DNA of 61,279 nucleotides from Mycolicibacter nonchromogenicus (GTDB lineage Bacteria > Actinomycetota > Actinomycetes > Mycobacteriales > Mycobacteriaceae): NCBI RefSeq assembly GCF_002101775.1, contig NZ_LQPI01000021.1, forward strand, positions 1 through 61,279, read 5' to 3'. The translations under genes and the position numbers were made by a program. The stretch's first letter is position 1; each line of letters opens with the position of its first letter. The notes beneath the pieces are model-generated. The model was not told where the DNA came from and searched no databases. It worked only from the letters and a program-made list of their open reading frames with translations. Shown here in pieces: positions 1 to 7,973 of the stretch.

Positions 1-153
1 GAGGGTGCCTTCGGTGGTGACGAACGGTGTGAACAGGGCGTCGAACATGTCCTCGAGATCGGCGTGCGCCGGCGCGGCTGCAGTAGTCATAGCCAAGAAC
101 GTGGCGACGCCGACAACTTTGCTGCCCACGACTCTGCTGCGGTGACGAGACAT
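1..153 (-). CDS. Secreted protein, N-terminal fragment (cut by window edge)
   Basis: The first 51 residues are visible and the gene runs off the left edge. It starts with an ATG at 153, preceded on its strand by GGGAAGG as a ribosome binding site. An Arg-rich n-region (MSRHRSR), a hydrophobic stretch and an AHA cleavage-type site near residue 34 form a Sec signal peptide. The mature start is acidic and Phe-rich (DLEDMFDALFTPFV). This resembles small exported mycobacterial proteins with an 'AHAD..D' start, but the family cannot be named from so little. Function unknown. Confidence 0.6.
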   Translation of the reverse strand, partial: MSRHRSRVVGSKVVGVATFLAMTTAAAPAHADLEDMFDALFTPFVTTEGTL

Positions 154-651
154 CTCGGCGAACCTTCCCAGGACGCCCCTGTTTCTGAGGCCTGTCTGAG
201 AAGTTAAATGACCTGCTTAACGGCGCGCAAGGGCGCGGCCGAAAACGAATCCGATTTGGCCGCCGGCGGACGCGTCCTCACGACGATTCCGCCGGCGGCA
301 CAGCAGGTGCACGCAACGCGACTGGACGAAGGTTGCCTCAGCACCGCGTGGCGGCGCGGATCCACTGACTCCGGGCGTCGCTCTGCCCGCGCTTCGACGC
401 CGCGGCGCGAAGCAGGCGGATAACCCGCTGGTGGTCGCCATGGCCGTCTCGCCAGTCGACCGGTCGATATTCCTGCGTCTTCATGTGTCAATACCCCCTG
501 CAGGTCACGCATTGAGAACTGCAGTACCCGACCGCGGTGGGTTGGGCGGTCAGTGCACATTTGGCTCAACGCCGGCAGTGGGGAATTGTTTCCCGAATCA
601 GCCGGACAAAACCGTGGGGGTGCTTACACGCGGGCACGGAGGTGACGGGCG
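154..651. other. Gene-free stretch
   Basis: About 500 bases lie between the divergent secreted-protein gene and the 3' end of the LLM gene. Short ORFs exist on both strands but none has a convincing ribosome binding site or protein-like composition. A GGTGAC-GGGC-GTCACC hairpin at 641-656 overlaps the stop codon of the next gene and might weakly terminate its transcript. The 5' region and promoter of the left-hand gene should lie in the 154-300 part. I recognise nothing else here. Confidence 0.5.
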
Positions 652-1524
652 TCACCCCGCCTTGGCGATCACGTGCTCGGCGAACCGCTCCAGGTTGCGG
701 ATCTTGGTGTCCAGCGGCTCGGTGTCGGGCCCCATGATGTAGGGCACCCGGAAGCCGACGATGACGTCGGTGACGCCCTTGTCCTCCAGGCGCTTGATGC
801 CGTCGAGAGTGAATCCGTCGATCGAGATCACGTGGATTTCGAACGGGTCGTCGGCACGGCCCTCTTCCTCGCGGAACTGCTTGAGCCGGGCGATGAGGCC
901 GTCGAGCTCGGCCGGGTCGCCACCGCCGTGCATCCAGCCGTCGTGGCGTGCCGCGCGGCGCAGGGCCGCGTCGGCGTGGCCGCCGATCAGAATCGGGATC
1001 GGCTGCGACGGGGCCGGGGTCATTTTGGTTTTGGGGATGTCGTAGAACTCGCCGTGAAACTCGAAGTAGTCGCCCGAGGTGAGCCCCTTGATGATCTCGA
1101 TGCACTCATCCATCCGCTTGCCGCGCCGAGCGAACGGCACCCCCATCAACTCGTAGTCCTCCGGCCACGGGCTGGTGCCCACGCCCAGCCCCAACCGGTT
1201 GCCGATCATCGCGGCCAGCGAACCGGCCTGCTTGGCCACCAAGGCCGGCGGGCGAATCGGCAGCTTGACCACGAACGGGGTGAACCGCAGGGTGCTGGTG
1301 ACCGCGCCCAGGGCGGCGATCAAGACGAAGGTTTCGATGAAGGCCTTGCCGTCGAGGAATTCCCGGTTTCCGTCGGGCGTGTAGGGGTATTTCGAGTCCG
1401 ATTCGAACGGGTAGGCGATGCTGTCGGGGATCGACATGCTGTGGTACCCGGCGGCCTCGGCGGCCTTGGCGAGCGGAATGTAATAGCTCGGGTCGGTCAT
1501 CGCTTCGGCGTAGGTGAACCGCAC
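652..1524 (-). CDS. LLM-class (luciferase-like) F420/FMN-dependent oxidoreductase
   Basis: A 290-residue single-domain protein of the bacterial luciferase-like monooxygenase family; in mycobacteria most members use coenzyme F420. Family features include GLGVGTSPWPEDYE (about 112-125), followed by a helix with RRGKRMDECIEIIKGL and the strand PIPILIGGHADAALRRAARHDGW. The start is a GTG at 1524, chosen because GAGGAG lies 5 nt upstream; a nearby ATG at 1526 is out of frame. Position and type match the Rv0940c neighbourhood of M. tuberculosis. The substrate cannot be told from the sequence. Confidence 0.85.
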   Translation of the reverse strand: MRFTYAEAMTDPSYYIPLAKAAEAAGYHSMSIPDSIAYPFESDSKYPYTPDGNREFLDGKAFIETFVLIAALGAVTSTLRFTPFVVKLPIRPPALVAKQAGSLAAMIGNRLGLGVGTSPWPEDYELMGVPFARRGKRMDECIEIIKGLTSGDYFEFHGEFYDIPKTKMTPAPSQPIPILIGGHADAALRRAARHDGWMHGGGDPAELDGLIARLKQFREEEGRADDPFEIHVISIDGFTLDGIKRLEDKGVTDVIVGFRVPYIMGPDTEPLDTKIRNLERFAEHVIAKAG

Positions 1525-1602
1525 ATCGTCTCCTCGGGGTTGGGTGCTGGCGCTGTTCTCTGCATAGCAGACTTTGCCTGCCGACCCGAGTGGGGAGTGC
1601 GA

Positions 1603-2328
1603 TCAGACCCGGGGCCGAACCGCGATCTCGACCTCTTCGGGGTACTCCAGGGGATACGGCGGATAGCCGGCGGCGCCGATCACCGTCAGCGTGCCCCACG
1701 GCGTCCGCTCGGCAACGCGTCCCTGCGCGGTGTGCTCGCCGATTCGGATGCTGACCTTCGAGCCGGTGGCACTCGCGCCCGGCAGGTCATTGAAAAACAT
1801 TCCCTGCCAATGATATTGGCCATCGATCGGATCGAAGTGGCCGATCAGTCGGACTCGCGTCGGGTAATCCTCGCCATTGTGGGTGAGCACCGCCGGGCCG
1901 TCGTAGATTTCGGCGTCCACGTCCACGTCCCCGCTGCCGGTGAGGTAGAACCGGGAGATCCCCCGGGTGGGCAACAGTGGGTGCACCCGCAGGCGGGGCG
2001 ACCGCGACTCGATGCGGCTGGCCCCGCTGCGCCGCAGGGCATCGATGAGCCGGGCCACATAGCGGGCCTGCCGGTGCGCGTGCGGGCCGGGGATCTGGAA
2101 TCGGTTGGGGATGCCATGCCTGGCGACGGCGTCGTCGCGTGAGGCGGCGGTGCCGATCAGGATGCGGGCGGTCAGCTGTTCGCCGTCGGTGGTGGTCACC
2201 GCCCAGGTGTCGGTGCCGCTGTCGAATCGGGTGGTCACGCTCGTCGCATCGACGGCATGAAAACCGTCGATCAACCCGTGCAGGGGCGCCGGGTCGCCCA
2301 GCACCACCACGTCGTGGACGGTGCTCAC
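1603..2328 (-). CDS. DUF4873-domain protein, possible remnant of a flavin monooxygenase
   Basis: 241 residues. The C-terminal half (about 138-225, with YDGPAVLTHNGEDYPTRVRL, GHFDPIDGQYHW and WGTLTVIGAAGYPPYP) is a DUF4873 domain, which often sits at the end of FAD-containing monooxygenases. The first 60 residues (VVVLGDPAPLHGLI, then TWAVTTTDGEQLTARILIGTA) look like pieces of such a monooxygenase core, but no intact GxGxxG is present. The GTG start at 2328 overlaps the stop of the upstream diiron-enzyme gene by 4 nt (GTGA), so the two are probably translationally coupled. It may be an accessory subunit or a decayed monooxygenase. Confidence 0.75.
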   Translation of the reverse strand: MSTVHDVVVLGDPAPLHGLIDGFHAVDATSVTTRFDSGTDTWAVTTTDGEQLTARILIGTAASRDDAVARHGIPNRFQIPGPHAHRQARYVARLIDALRRSGASRIESRSPRLRVHPLLPTRGISRFYLTGSGDVDVDAEIYDGPAVLTHNGEDYPTRVRLIGHFDPIDGQYHWQGMFFNDLPGASATGSKVSIRIGEHTAQGRVAERTPWGTLTVIGAAGYPPYPLEYPEEVEIAVRPRV

Positions 2329-3227
2329 AGGAATCCGGCCCGCCGCCACATCCGACGGGCCAGCCCGCCCATCAGTCCGACCTCGGTGAAGAACGCGGCC
2401 AGCGGTGCGAACGACGACCGCGACGCAGCGTGGAAGTGCGGGTTGGCGCGCGCCACCCGGCGAGCTTCGCGACCGTCTAGTCCGACACGGTGGTAGACAG
2501 CGGGCAGCGTGAACAGGTGGCGGTAGAACGGTCCGCCGACACCCTGCAGATTGGCCAGCAGTATCCGGCGGTAGCGGGGCATCGCCGGGACGCTGCGCCG
2601 CAGACCATCGCGGGCGTACTGGATGTGGCGGGCTTCCTCGGTGACATGGATGCGCATCACCCGGCGCACGATCGGCTGCAGGTCCGGGTCGTCGAGGATC
2701 TGGCGCTGCAGCGCGTCGAAGATCTCCTCGCCGACCAGCGCGGCACCCCACAGGATGCTGCCGCGGAACAGGAACGGAAGCGCGTTGATGACGATGCGCT
2801 GATGCAGTCGCGGGCGGATCGGCACTCCGCCGATCCGGTCGATGGTCTTGCCGAACATCAGCATGTGGCGGGTCTCGTCGCCCAGTTCGGTCAGCGAGTA
2901 GTGGGTGGTGCGTGCGGTGGGATTCTTGTGCATCATGTCGCGCAGCAGCGCCTGGTTGAGGATGTTCTCGAACCAGATGCCGGCCGACAAGACGTTGACC
3001 AACTCTTGGCGTGACATCTCGATCTGCTGTTCACGGGTCATGGACTCCCAGAGGCCGGTGCCGTAGAGGGTGCACATCCGTGGCGGCAGGAAGAACTTGT
3101 CCTCCTCCAGCGGGGCGTCCCAGTCGATGTCGACGACCGGTTCGTAGGACTTTTTCACCGAGCCCTTCAGCAGGCGCTCGGCAAATTCCTCCCGGGTCGG
3201 CTCGCTCGGCCGCACCGCACTGGTCAT
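2325..3227 (-). CDS. AurF-type diiron oxygenase
   Basis: A 300-residue helical protein with the metal-site pattern of the AurF / p-aminobenzoate N-oxygenase family: a Glu at about 87 (WFENIL), ExxH at 118-121 (ETRH), a Glu pair at 167-168 (GEEIF), His194 and a second ExxH at 198-201 (EARH). These residues would carry two irons that activate O2 for N- or C-oxygenation. The ATG at 3227 was preferred over a longer reading frame because AGAAGGG lies 8 nt before it. It is co-transcribed and coupled with the DUF4873 gene. Substrate unknown; many mycobacteria carry such genes without a defined role. Confidence 0.82.
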   Translation of the reverse strand: MTSAVRPSEPTREEFAERLLKGSVKKSYEPVVDIDWDAPLEEDKFFLPPRMCTLYGTGLWESMTREQQIEMSRQELVNVLSAGIWFENILNQALLRDMMHKNPTARTTHYSLTELGDETRHMLMFGKTIDRIGGVPIRPRLHQRIVINALPFLFRGSILWGAALVGEEIFDALQRQILDDPDLQPIVRRVMRIHVTEEARHIQYARDGLRRSVPAMPRYRRILLANLQGVGGPFYRHLFTLPAVYHRVGLDGREARRVARANPHFHAASRSSFAPLAAFFTEVGLMGGLARRMWRRAGFL

Positions 3228-3385
3228 GACGCAATCCCTTCTCGCTTCGGTTCCCAAAACCTAAGAGCCCACCCCAAAGATGTCAATACCGGCGGTACCG
3301 GATACTTGCGGTAACTGGCCGGCACGCAGCCCTGGCGCGGTGTGCTTTCCGGCGGAGTGGGTATATCCGCAACGCGGCGCGTCGG

Positions 3386-3433
3386 CAGGCGGTAACCGCC
3401 TGGTCAAGCGGAATTCACATGCCACAATTGTGG
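3386..3433. promoter_or_regulatory. Two palindromes in the divergent intergenic region, candidate operators
   Basis: CAGGCGGT-A-ACCGCCTG at 3386-3402 is a perfect 8-bp inverted repeat around one base. CCACAATTGTGG at 3422-3433 is a perfect 12-bp palindrome that runs into the ribosome binding site of the LuxR-type regulator. Both lie between that gene and the divergent diiron-oxygenase operon. A related TACCG-G-CGGTA repeat is at 3287-3297. They could be binding sites for the regulator itself or another dimeric factor. Confidence 0.45.
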
Positions 3434-3441
3434 AGGTGCGG

Positions 3442-6204
3442 GTGGGGTTGGCAGACCGGAAGGCTGAGGGCGCAGCCGTGCACGCCTTTCTGCAGTCCGC
3501 CTCGACCCGCCCCGCGACCCTGCTGCTCGAAGGCGAAGCAGGTATCGGAAAGTCCACCCTCTTGTGGGAAGCGGCCGCGGTAGCCGCCGAGCGGGGATGC
3601 CAGGTGCTCTCGGCGTCGGGTGCGCCGACCGAGGTGCGCTACGCCTATACCGCAGTGGCCGACCTGCTCGGCGACGTCGACGCCGAGGTGCTCGGGCAGC
3701 TGCCCGCAGAACAGCGTGCGGCAGTGGACCGGATCCTGCTGGGTGGCGGTGACGGCCCCGACAGCGACGAGCGGGTGGTGGCCACCGCGTTTCTGGCGGT
3801 GATCCGCAAGCTGACTTCGGTGGCCCCGGTGTTGCTGTGTGTCGATGACATCCAATGGCTGGACATGTCCAGCCGCATGGTGATCGGTTTCGCGCAACGG
3901 CGGCTCACCGGGCGGGTGGGTCTGCTGTTGACTCTGCGAACCGGTGAGATGGACGCCGCCGACTTGAGTTGGCTGAGTCCCGCTGTCCCCGGGTCGATCG
4001 AGCGAGTGCGGATCTCCCCGTTGACGCTGGGCGGGGTGCACGCGCTGATATCGGCACGGTTGGGACGTACCCTGTCGCGACCCACAATCACCCGGATTCA
4101 CCAAACGTCTGGTGGCAACCCGTTTTTCGCTCTCGAGTTGGCCAGGTTCATCGCCGAAGATCCAGACCGGGCCGCGATCGGCCTGCCCGACAGCCTGGCG
4201 GCGCTGGTGCATGACCACATCGGCCAGGTCGATGCGGAAGTCGGCACGGTGTTGCTGGCCGCGGCCTGCGCCGTATCGCCGACCGTGGAGCGAGTGAGTC
4301 AGGCCACCGGCATCAGTCCCGAGCGGGTAGTGGAGCTGGCCGAATCAGCACCCGCGAGCGGGGTTGTCGAGGTCATCGGTAGCCGGATCCGGTTCCGCCA
4401 TCCGCTGTTCGCCAATGGCGTCTACAGCGCCGCGGGCGCGTCGGAGCGGCGGGACATGCACCGCCGGCTCAGCGGCATCGTGACCGAACCCGAGGTCAGG
4501 GCCCGCCACCTGGCGCTGGCGGCCACCACCGCCGACCCCGAAGTGCTCCAAGCCCTCGACGGAGCGGCCGCCGCCACCCGGGCTCGAGGCGCCCCCGCGG
4601 TGGCAGCGGAGTTGATCGAGCTGGCCATCAAACTGGGCGATGACAATCCGGTTCGCCGAATTCAAGCCGCCGAGCAGCATTTCCGATCCGGTGAGATGAT
4701 CCGCGCGCGCTTGCATCTGCAGTCCATTCTGGATGATCTGCCGTCCGGGAACCCGTTGCGATGCATGGCGTTGATGCTGCTTGCCGCTGTCACCGGCTAT
4801 GACGAAAGTCTGGTGACGGCCGCAGAACTGCTCACCGAGGCCGTAGATGACGCCGCCGATCACCCCGGTCTGCAACTGCGGGCAAGGCTGCTGCTCGTGC
4901 CGTTGGCGGGCTTGATCGGTGACATGAAGAGGGCGGTCGAGCTGGCGAGCACCGCGGTGGAACAGGCTGAGAAGTTGGATGTCGCGGGGCTTCGCAGTCA
5001 AGCTCTGACCATCTCGGCGTACATGCGCCTCCTGTACGGCCTGGGAGTGGATCGCAAGACCTTGGTCTGGGCGGCGGAGAACGAAGACCACAACAGTGGG
5101 GCGGCGGCCACGTTCCAAGCCAGCGCAGCCCTGCCCGTCATGGCTGCCGTGGCCGGGGATGTGCAGGCGGGGCGGGACCAGATGCGCGTCATTCACCAGC
5201 GCTTCTTGGCCCACGGGACGGAAATCGACACGTTGTGGGCGGCCAACTATGTGGCCATGTTCGATATGTGGCTGGGAAATCTGACAGCGGCGGCGGAACT
5301 CGCTGACGACAGTGTCCAGCGCGCTGAACAGATGGGCGGAAAGCACCTGCTCGTCCATGCCTGGTGCACGCAAGCGTCGATCGCGGCATTGCGTGGCGAC
5401 GAAGGAACGGCACGTCGCGTCGCGGCGGCGGCACGGGAGGCGGCGTCGGAAACCGGGGCCGCGTTTCTGGTGGGATCGGCGGCCACAGCGCTCGGATTTC
5501 TGGAGGTGTCGCGGGGCGACTATACGGCCGCCGTCGCGGCACTGGAGCCGTCGTTGGCCGGATTCGATTCCGATCACGACACCGAGATCCTCGTCGGCGC
5601 TTACCTTCCCGACGCGGTGGAGGCATTGACGGCGCTGGGCCGCCTCGACGAGGCGAAGCGTTTGATCGACGCTCTGGACAGCAACGGCGCACGGCTGGAC
5701 CGGCCCTGGATGCTGGGGGTGGGTGCCCGCGGGCGCAGCCACTGGCTGGCCGCGCGGGGTGAGCTCGACACCGCTGAGCGCGCGGCCCTGGAGGCGCTGC
5801 TGCACCACGGGCGGCTGCAGATGCCGTTCGAGACGGCGCGCACTCAGTTGTTGCTGGGCCAGGTCCAGCGGCGTCGTCGGCGCAAACAGGATGCTCAGGC
5901 GAGCTTGCGCACCGCGTTGGCCACCTTCGAACGGTTGGGGGCTCCGCTGTGGGCGCAGCGGGCCCGGGCCGAGCTGGACCGCATGACAGCGGCGACCTCC
6001 GGCGCGGGCCTTACCCGCGCCGAGCGGCGGGTCGCCGAACACGCCGCGGCGGGGCTGTCCAACAAGCAGATCGCCGCGGAGCTGTTCATCGCGGAGAAGA
6101 CTGTCGAGATGACGCTGAGCTCGGTGTACCGCAAGTTGGGCATCCGGTCCCGCGCCGGGCTCTTCGCCGCCCTCAATTCCGGAGATGTCCAGGGAAAACC
6201 CTGA
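3442..6204 (+). CDS. LuxR-family regulator with AAA/NTPase domain (LAL type)
   Basis: About 920 residues. A P-loop GEAGIGKST sits at about 31-39, a Walker B-like LLCVDDIQWLD follows about 100 residues later, then a long helical, TPR-like repeat region, and a C-terminal LuxR helix-turn-helix (LTRAERRVAEHAAAGLSNKQ onward to the stop). This is the layout of large ATP-binding LuxR (MalT-like) activators. The start is uncertain: GTG 3442 has GGAGG 5 nt upstream and puts the P-loop at the usual distance; the frame stays open back to 3280. It faces the diiron oxygenase operon across two palindromes, so control of that operon is a reasonable guess. Confidence 0.88.
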   Translation: MGLADRKAEGAAVHAFLQSASTRPATLLLEGEAGIGKSTLLWEAAAVAAERGCQVLSASGAPTEVRYAYTAVADLLGDVDAEVLGQLPAEQRAAVDRILLGGGDGPDSDERVVATAFLAVIRKLTSVAPVLLCVDDIQWLDMSSRMVIGFAQRRLTGRVGLLLTLRTGEMDAADLSWLSPAVPGSIERVRISPLTLGGVHALISARLGRTLSRPTITRIHQTSGGNPFFALELARFIAEDPDRAAIGLPDSLAALVHDHIGQVDAEVGTVLLAAACAVSPTVERVSQATGISPERVVELAESAPASGVVEVIGSRIRFRHPLFANGVYSAAGASERRDMHRRLSGIVTEPEVRARHLALAATTADPEVLQALDGAAAATRARGAPAVAAELIELAIKLGDDNPVRRIQAAEQHFRSGEMIRARLHLQSILDDLPSGNPLRCMALMLLAAVTGYDESLVTAAELLTEAVDDAADHPGLQLRARLLLVPLAGLIGDMKRAVELASTAVEQAEKLDVAGLRSQALTISAYMRLLYGLGVDRKTLVWAAENEDHNSGAAATFQASAALPVMAAVAGDVQAGRDQMRVIHQRFLAHGTEIDTLWAANYVAMFDMWLGNLTAAAELADDSVQRAEQMGGKHLLVHAWCTQASIAALRGDEGTARRVAAAAREAASETGAAFLVGSAATALGFLEVSRGDYTAAVAALEPSLAGFDSDHDTEILVGAYLPDAVEALTALGRLDEAKRLIDALDSNGARLDRPWMLGVGARGRSHWLAARGELDTAERAALEALLHHGRLQMPFETARTQLLLGQVQRRRRRKQDAQASLRTALATFERLGAPLWAQRARAELDRMTAATSGAGLTRAERRVAEHAAAGLSNKQIAAELFIAEKTVEMTLSSVYRKLGIRSRAGLFAALNSGDVQGKP

Positions 6205-6226
6205 TTCGCAACGAGGCGGGGTTGGC

Positions 6227-6232
6227 TAGCGT
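6227..6232 (+). promoter_or_regulatory. -10 box of a likely leaderless transcript
   Basis: TAGCGT is followed by 7 nt and then ATG 6240, the spacing at which transcription would start on the start codon itself. No Shine-Dalgarno sequence is present between them. Confidence 0.4.
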
Positions 6233-6239
6233 CGGGCGC

Positions 6240-6524
6240 ATGGGCGACAGCGCACATCAGTGCTTCTTGGTGGAGTGGTACCAACCGGACCTGGCCGACG
6301 CGACCGTAGACACGGTGATGGACCGGCTGGCATCGGCGGTGGCCGAGGTGCACGCGAAGCTGGTGCTCGCCTTGACCTCACCCAGCGACGAAACCCTGTT
6401 CGCGGTGGTCTCCGCCGACTCCTCCGAGGCGGTCGTGACGGCCTGCCGCCAAGCGGAATGGCGAGTCGACCGGATCACGGCTGGAGTTCGGGCCCGCATC
6501 GGGGCCGATGAGGGCTGGGTGTAG
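6240..6524 (+). CDS. Small conserved-looking protein, 94 residues, unknown function
   Basis: A soluble small protein beginning MGDSAHQCFLVEWYQPDL and continuing as alternating helices and strands (LVLALTSPSDETLFAVVSA), with no signal peptide or membrane segment. The ATG at 6240 sits 7 nt behind a TAGCGT -10 box, suggesting a leaderless message. It lies at the place where M. tuberculosis carries a similarly small hypothetical gene (Rv0942 region). I do not recognise a domain; the alpha/beta pattern and size would fit a small ferredoxin-like fold, which is only a guess. Confidence 0.7.
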   Translation: MGDSAHQCFLVEWYQPDLADATVDTVMDRLASAVAEVHAKLVLALTSPSDETLFAVVSADSSEAVVTACRQAEWRVDRITAGVRARIGADEGWV

Positions 6525-6595
6525 GGGCTGCTGCGCTCCCCGGCGCAATCGGGAAAGTCCGGTTCACGGTGTTTGCCCCGTGGCAAGATCTGCGC

Positions 6596-6997
6596 ATGCG
6601 ACCATTCCTGCTCCGTGCCGCGCTGACCGGACTCGCCTTGTGGATCGTGACTCAGATCGTTCCGGGGGTCGAGATCGTCGGTGGTGACACCACGCTGCAG
6701 CGGGTGGGCATCATCTTCGTCATCGCCGTGATCTTCGGGCTGGTGAACGCCTTCATCAAGCCGGTGGTGCAACTGCTGTCGATACCGCTGTACATCATCA
6801 CGCTGGGTCTGTTCCACATCGTGGTCAATGCGCTGATGCTCTGGATCACCGCGTGGATCACCGACAAGACCGCCAAGCACTGGGGCCTCTACATCGCCGA
6901 CTTCTGGTGGGATGCGATCTGGGCGGCGATCGTCTTGTCCTTGGTGGGTTGGGTGTTGTCGCTGGTGGTGCGCGACGCCCGTCGCCTCACCCGGTAG
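6596..6997 (+). CDS. Phage-holin-4-superfamily-like membrane protein
   Basis: About 133 residues with four hydrophobic segments: ALTGLALWIVTQIV, a segment within VGIIFVIAVIFGLVNAFIKP, LYIITLGLFHIVVNALMLWI, and IWAAIVLSLVGWVLSLVV. NAFIKPVVQLLSIPLYIITLGL is the hallmark of the Mycobacterium 4-TMS holin family (PF04020), found as a single chromosomal gene in many bacteria and not evidence of a prophage. ATG 6596 (MRPFLLRAAL) is preferred over an in-frame GTG 27 nt upstream. Function unknown. Confidence 0.8.
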   Translation: MRPFLLRAALTGLALWIVTQIVPGVEIVGGDTTLQRVGIIFVIAVIFGLVNAFIKPVVQLLSIPLYIITLGLFHIVVNALMLWITAWITDKTAKHWGLYIADFWWDAIWAAIVLSLVGWVLSLVVRDARRLTR

Positions 6998-7061
6998 CCG
7001 ACGCGCCGGCCGAGATCCGACAGCCGGGCACGTCAGCGCGGAAACAGGCAGACTCGGGGGC

Positions 7062-7925
7062 ATGCCGGAGCTGCCCGAAGTCGAAGCACTCGCCGATCAT
7101 CTGCGTCGCCACGCCGTCGGCTGCACCATCGGCCGCATCGATGTGGCGGCGCTGTCAGTGCTCAAGACATTCGACCCACCACCGACGGCACTGCACGGCC
7201 GGCAGGTGAGCGGCGCACACCGATGGGGCAAGTATCTGGGGCTGCAGGCCGGTGAGTTGTTCTTGATCGCCCATCTGTCCAGGGCGGGTTGGCTGCGATG
7301 GTCGGATCAGCTGGCGGCTGCGCCGCTGCGACCGGGCAAAGGGCCGATCGCACTGCGGGTGCACCTGGGCACCCCGGGGCAGGCGCCCGGCTTCGATCTG
7401 ACCGAAGCCGGCACCCAGAAGCGACTGGCGGTCTGGTTGGTCGACGACCCGATGCGGGTGCCGGGCATCGCCACCCTGGGGCCGGACGCGTTGGCGATCG
7501 ATGTCGACGAGTTGACCGGCCTGCTGGCCGGCAACACCGGCCGCATCAAGACCGTCCTGACCGACCAGAAGGTGATCGCCGGGATCGGCAACGCCTACAG
7601 CGACGAGATCCTGCACACCGCTCGGCTTTCTCCGTTCGCCACCGCCGGCAAACTGTCGACGGAGCAGCTGAGCGCACTGCACCAGGCGATGCGTGCCGTG
7701 CTGACCGACGCAGTCTCCCGCTCGGTCGGCCAACAGGCCGCCACCTTGAAGGGCGAGAAGCGTTCCGGTCTGCGGGTACACGCCCGAACCGGGCTGCCAT
7801 GCCCGGTGTGCGCCGACACGGTTCGGGAAATATCTTTTGCCGATAAGTCATTTCAGTACTGCCCAACCTGCCAGACCGGCGGCAAGGTGCTGGCCGACCG
7901 ACGGATGTCGCGACTGCTCAAGTAA
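7062..7925 (+). CDS. Formamidopyrimidine-DNA glycosylase (Fpg/Nei family), Rv0944-like
   Basis: 287 residues, full family length. It starts MPELPEVE, so processing exposes the catalytic N-terminal Pro followed by Glu. HRWGKYLGL carries the conserved DNA-contacting Lys. The middle contains the H2TH part (GIGNAYSDEILHTARLSP). The C-terminus has a four-Cys zinc finger, CPVC...YCPTC. Such enzymes remove oxidised bases by glycosylase/lyase chemistry. The Arg usually found in the finger loop appears as Lys (DKSFQYC). The M. tuberculosis counterpart Rv0944 is annotated as much shorter, so this copy looks intact. CAGACT 7 nt before the ATG is a possible leaderless -10 box. Confidence 0.9.
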   Translation: MPELPEVEALADHLRRHAVGCTIGRIDVAALSVLKTFDPPPTALHGRQVSGAHRWGKYLGLQAGELFLIAHLSRAGWLRWSDQLAAAPLRPGKGPIALRVHLGTPGQAPGFDLTEAGTQKRLAVWLVDDPMRVPGIATLGPDALAIDVDELTGLLAGNTGRIKTVLTDQKVIAGIGNAYSDEILHTARLSPFATAGKLSTEQLSALHQAMRAVLTDAVSRSVGQQAATLKGEKRSGLRVHARTGLPCPVCADTVREISFADKSFQYCPTCQTGGKVLADRRMSRLLK

Positions 7926-7961
7926 TTCATCGACGTGACTTCGGCAGGGCGCGAACGCCGT

Positions 7962-7967
7962 TAAGCT
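7962..7967 (+). promoter_or_regulatory. -10 box of a likely leaderless transcript (SDR gene)
   Basis: TAAGCT is followed by GCCCTG and the GTG start at 7974; no ribosome binding site is present. Confidence 0.45.
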
Positions 7968-7973
7968 GCCCTG

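Noticed and set aside
673..2142. A 489-codon plus-strand frame opposite the LLM and DUF4873 genes
   Set aside because: It is exactly antisense to clear coding sequence and has no family features or ribosome binding site.
4345..6042. A 565-codon frame antisense to the LAL regulator
   Set aside because: Low-complexity Arg/Gln/Gly composition and opposite to a well-supported gene; typical of third-position GC bias.
6596..6997. Holin-family gene as a sign of a prophage
   Set aside because: No other phage gene, attachment site or composition change is nearby; the family is common as a lone chromosomal gene.
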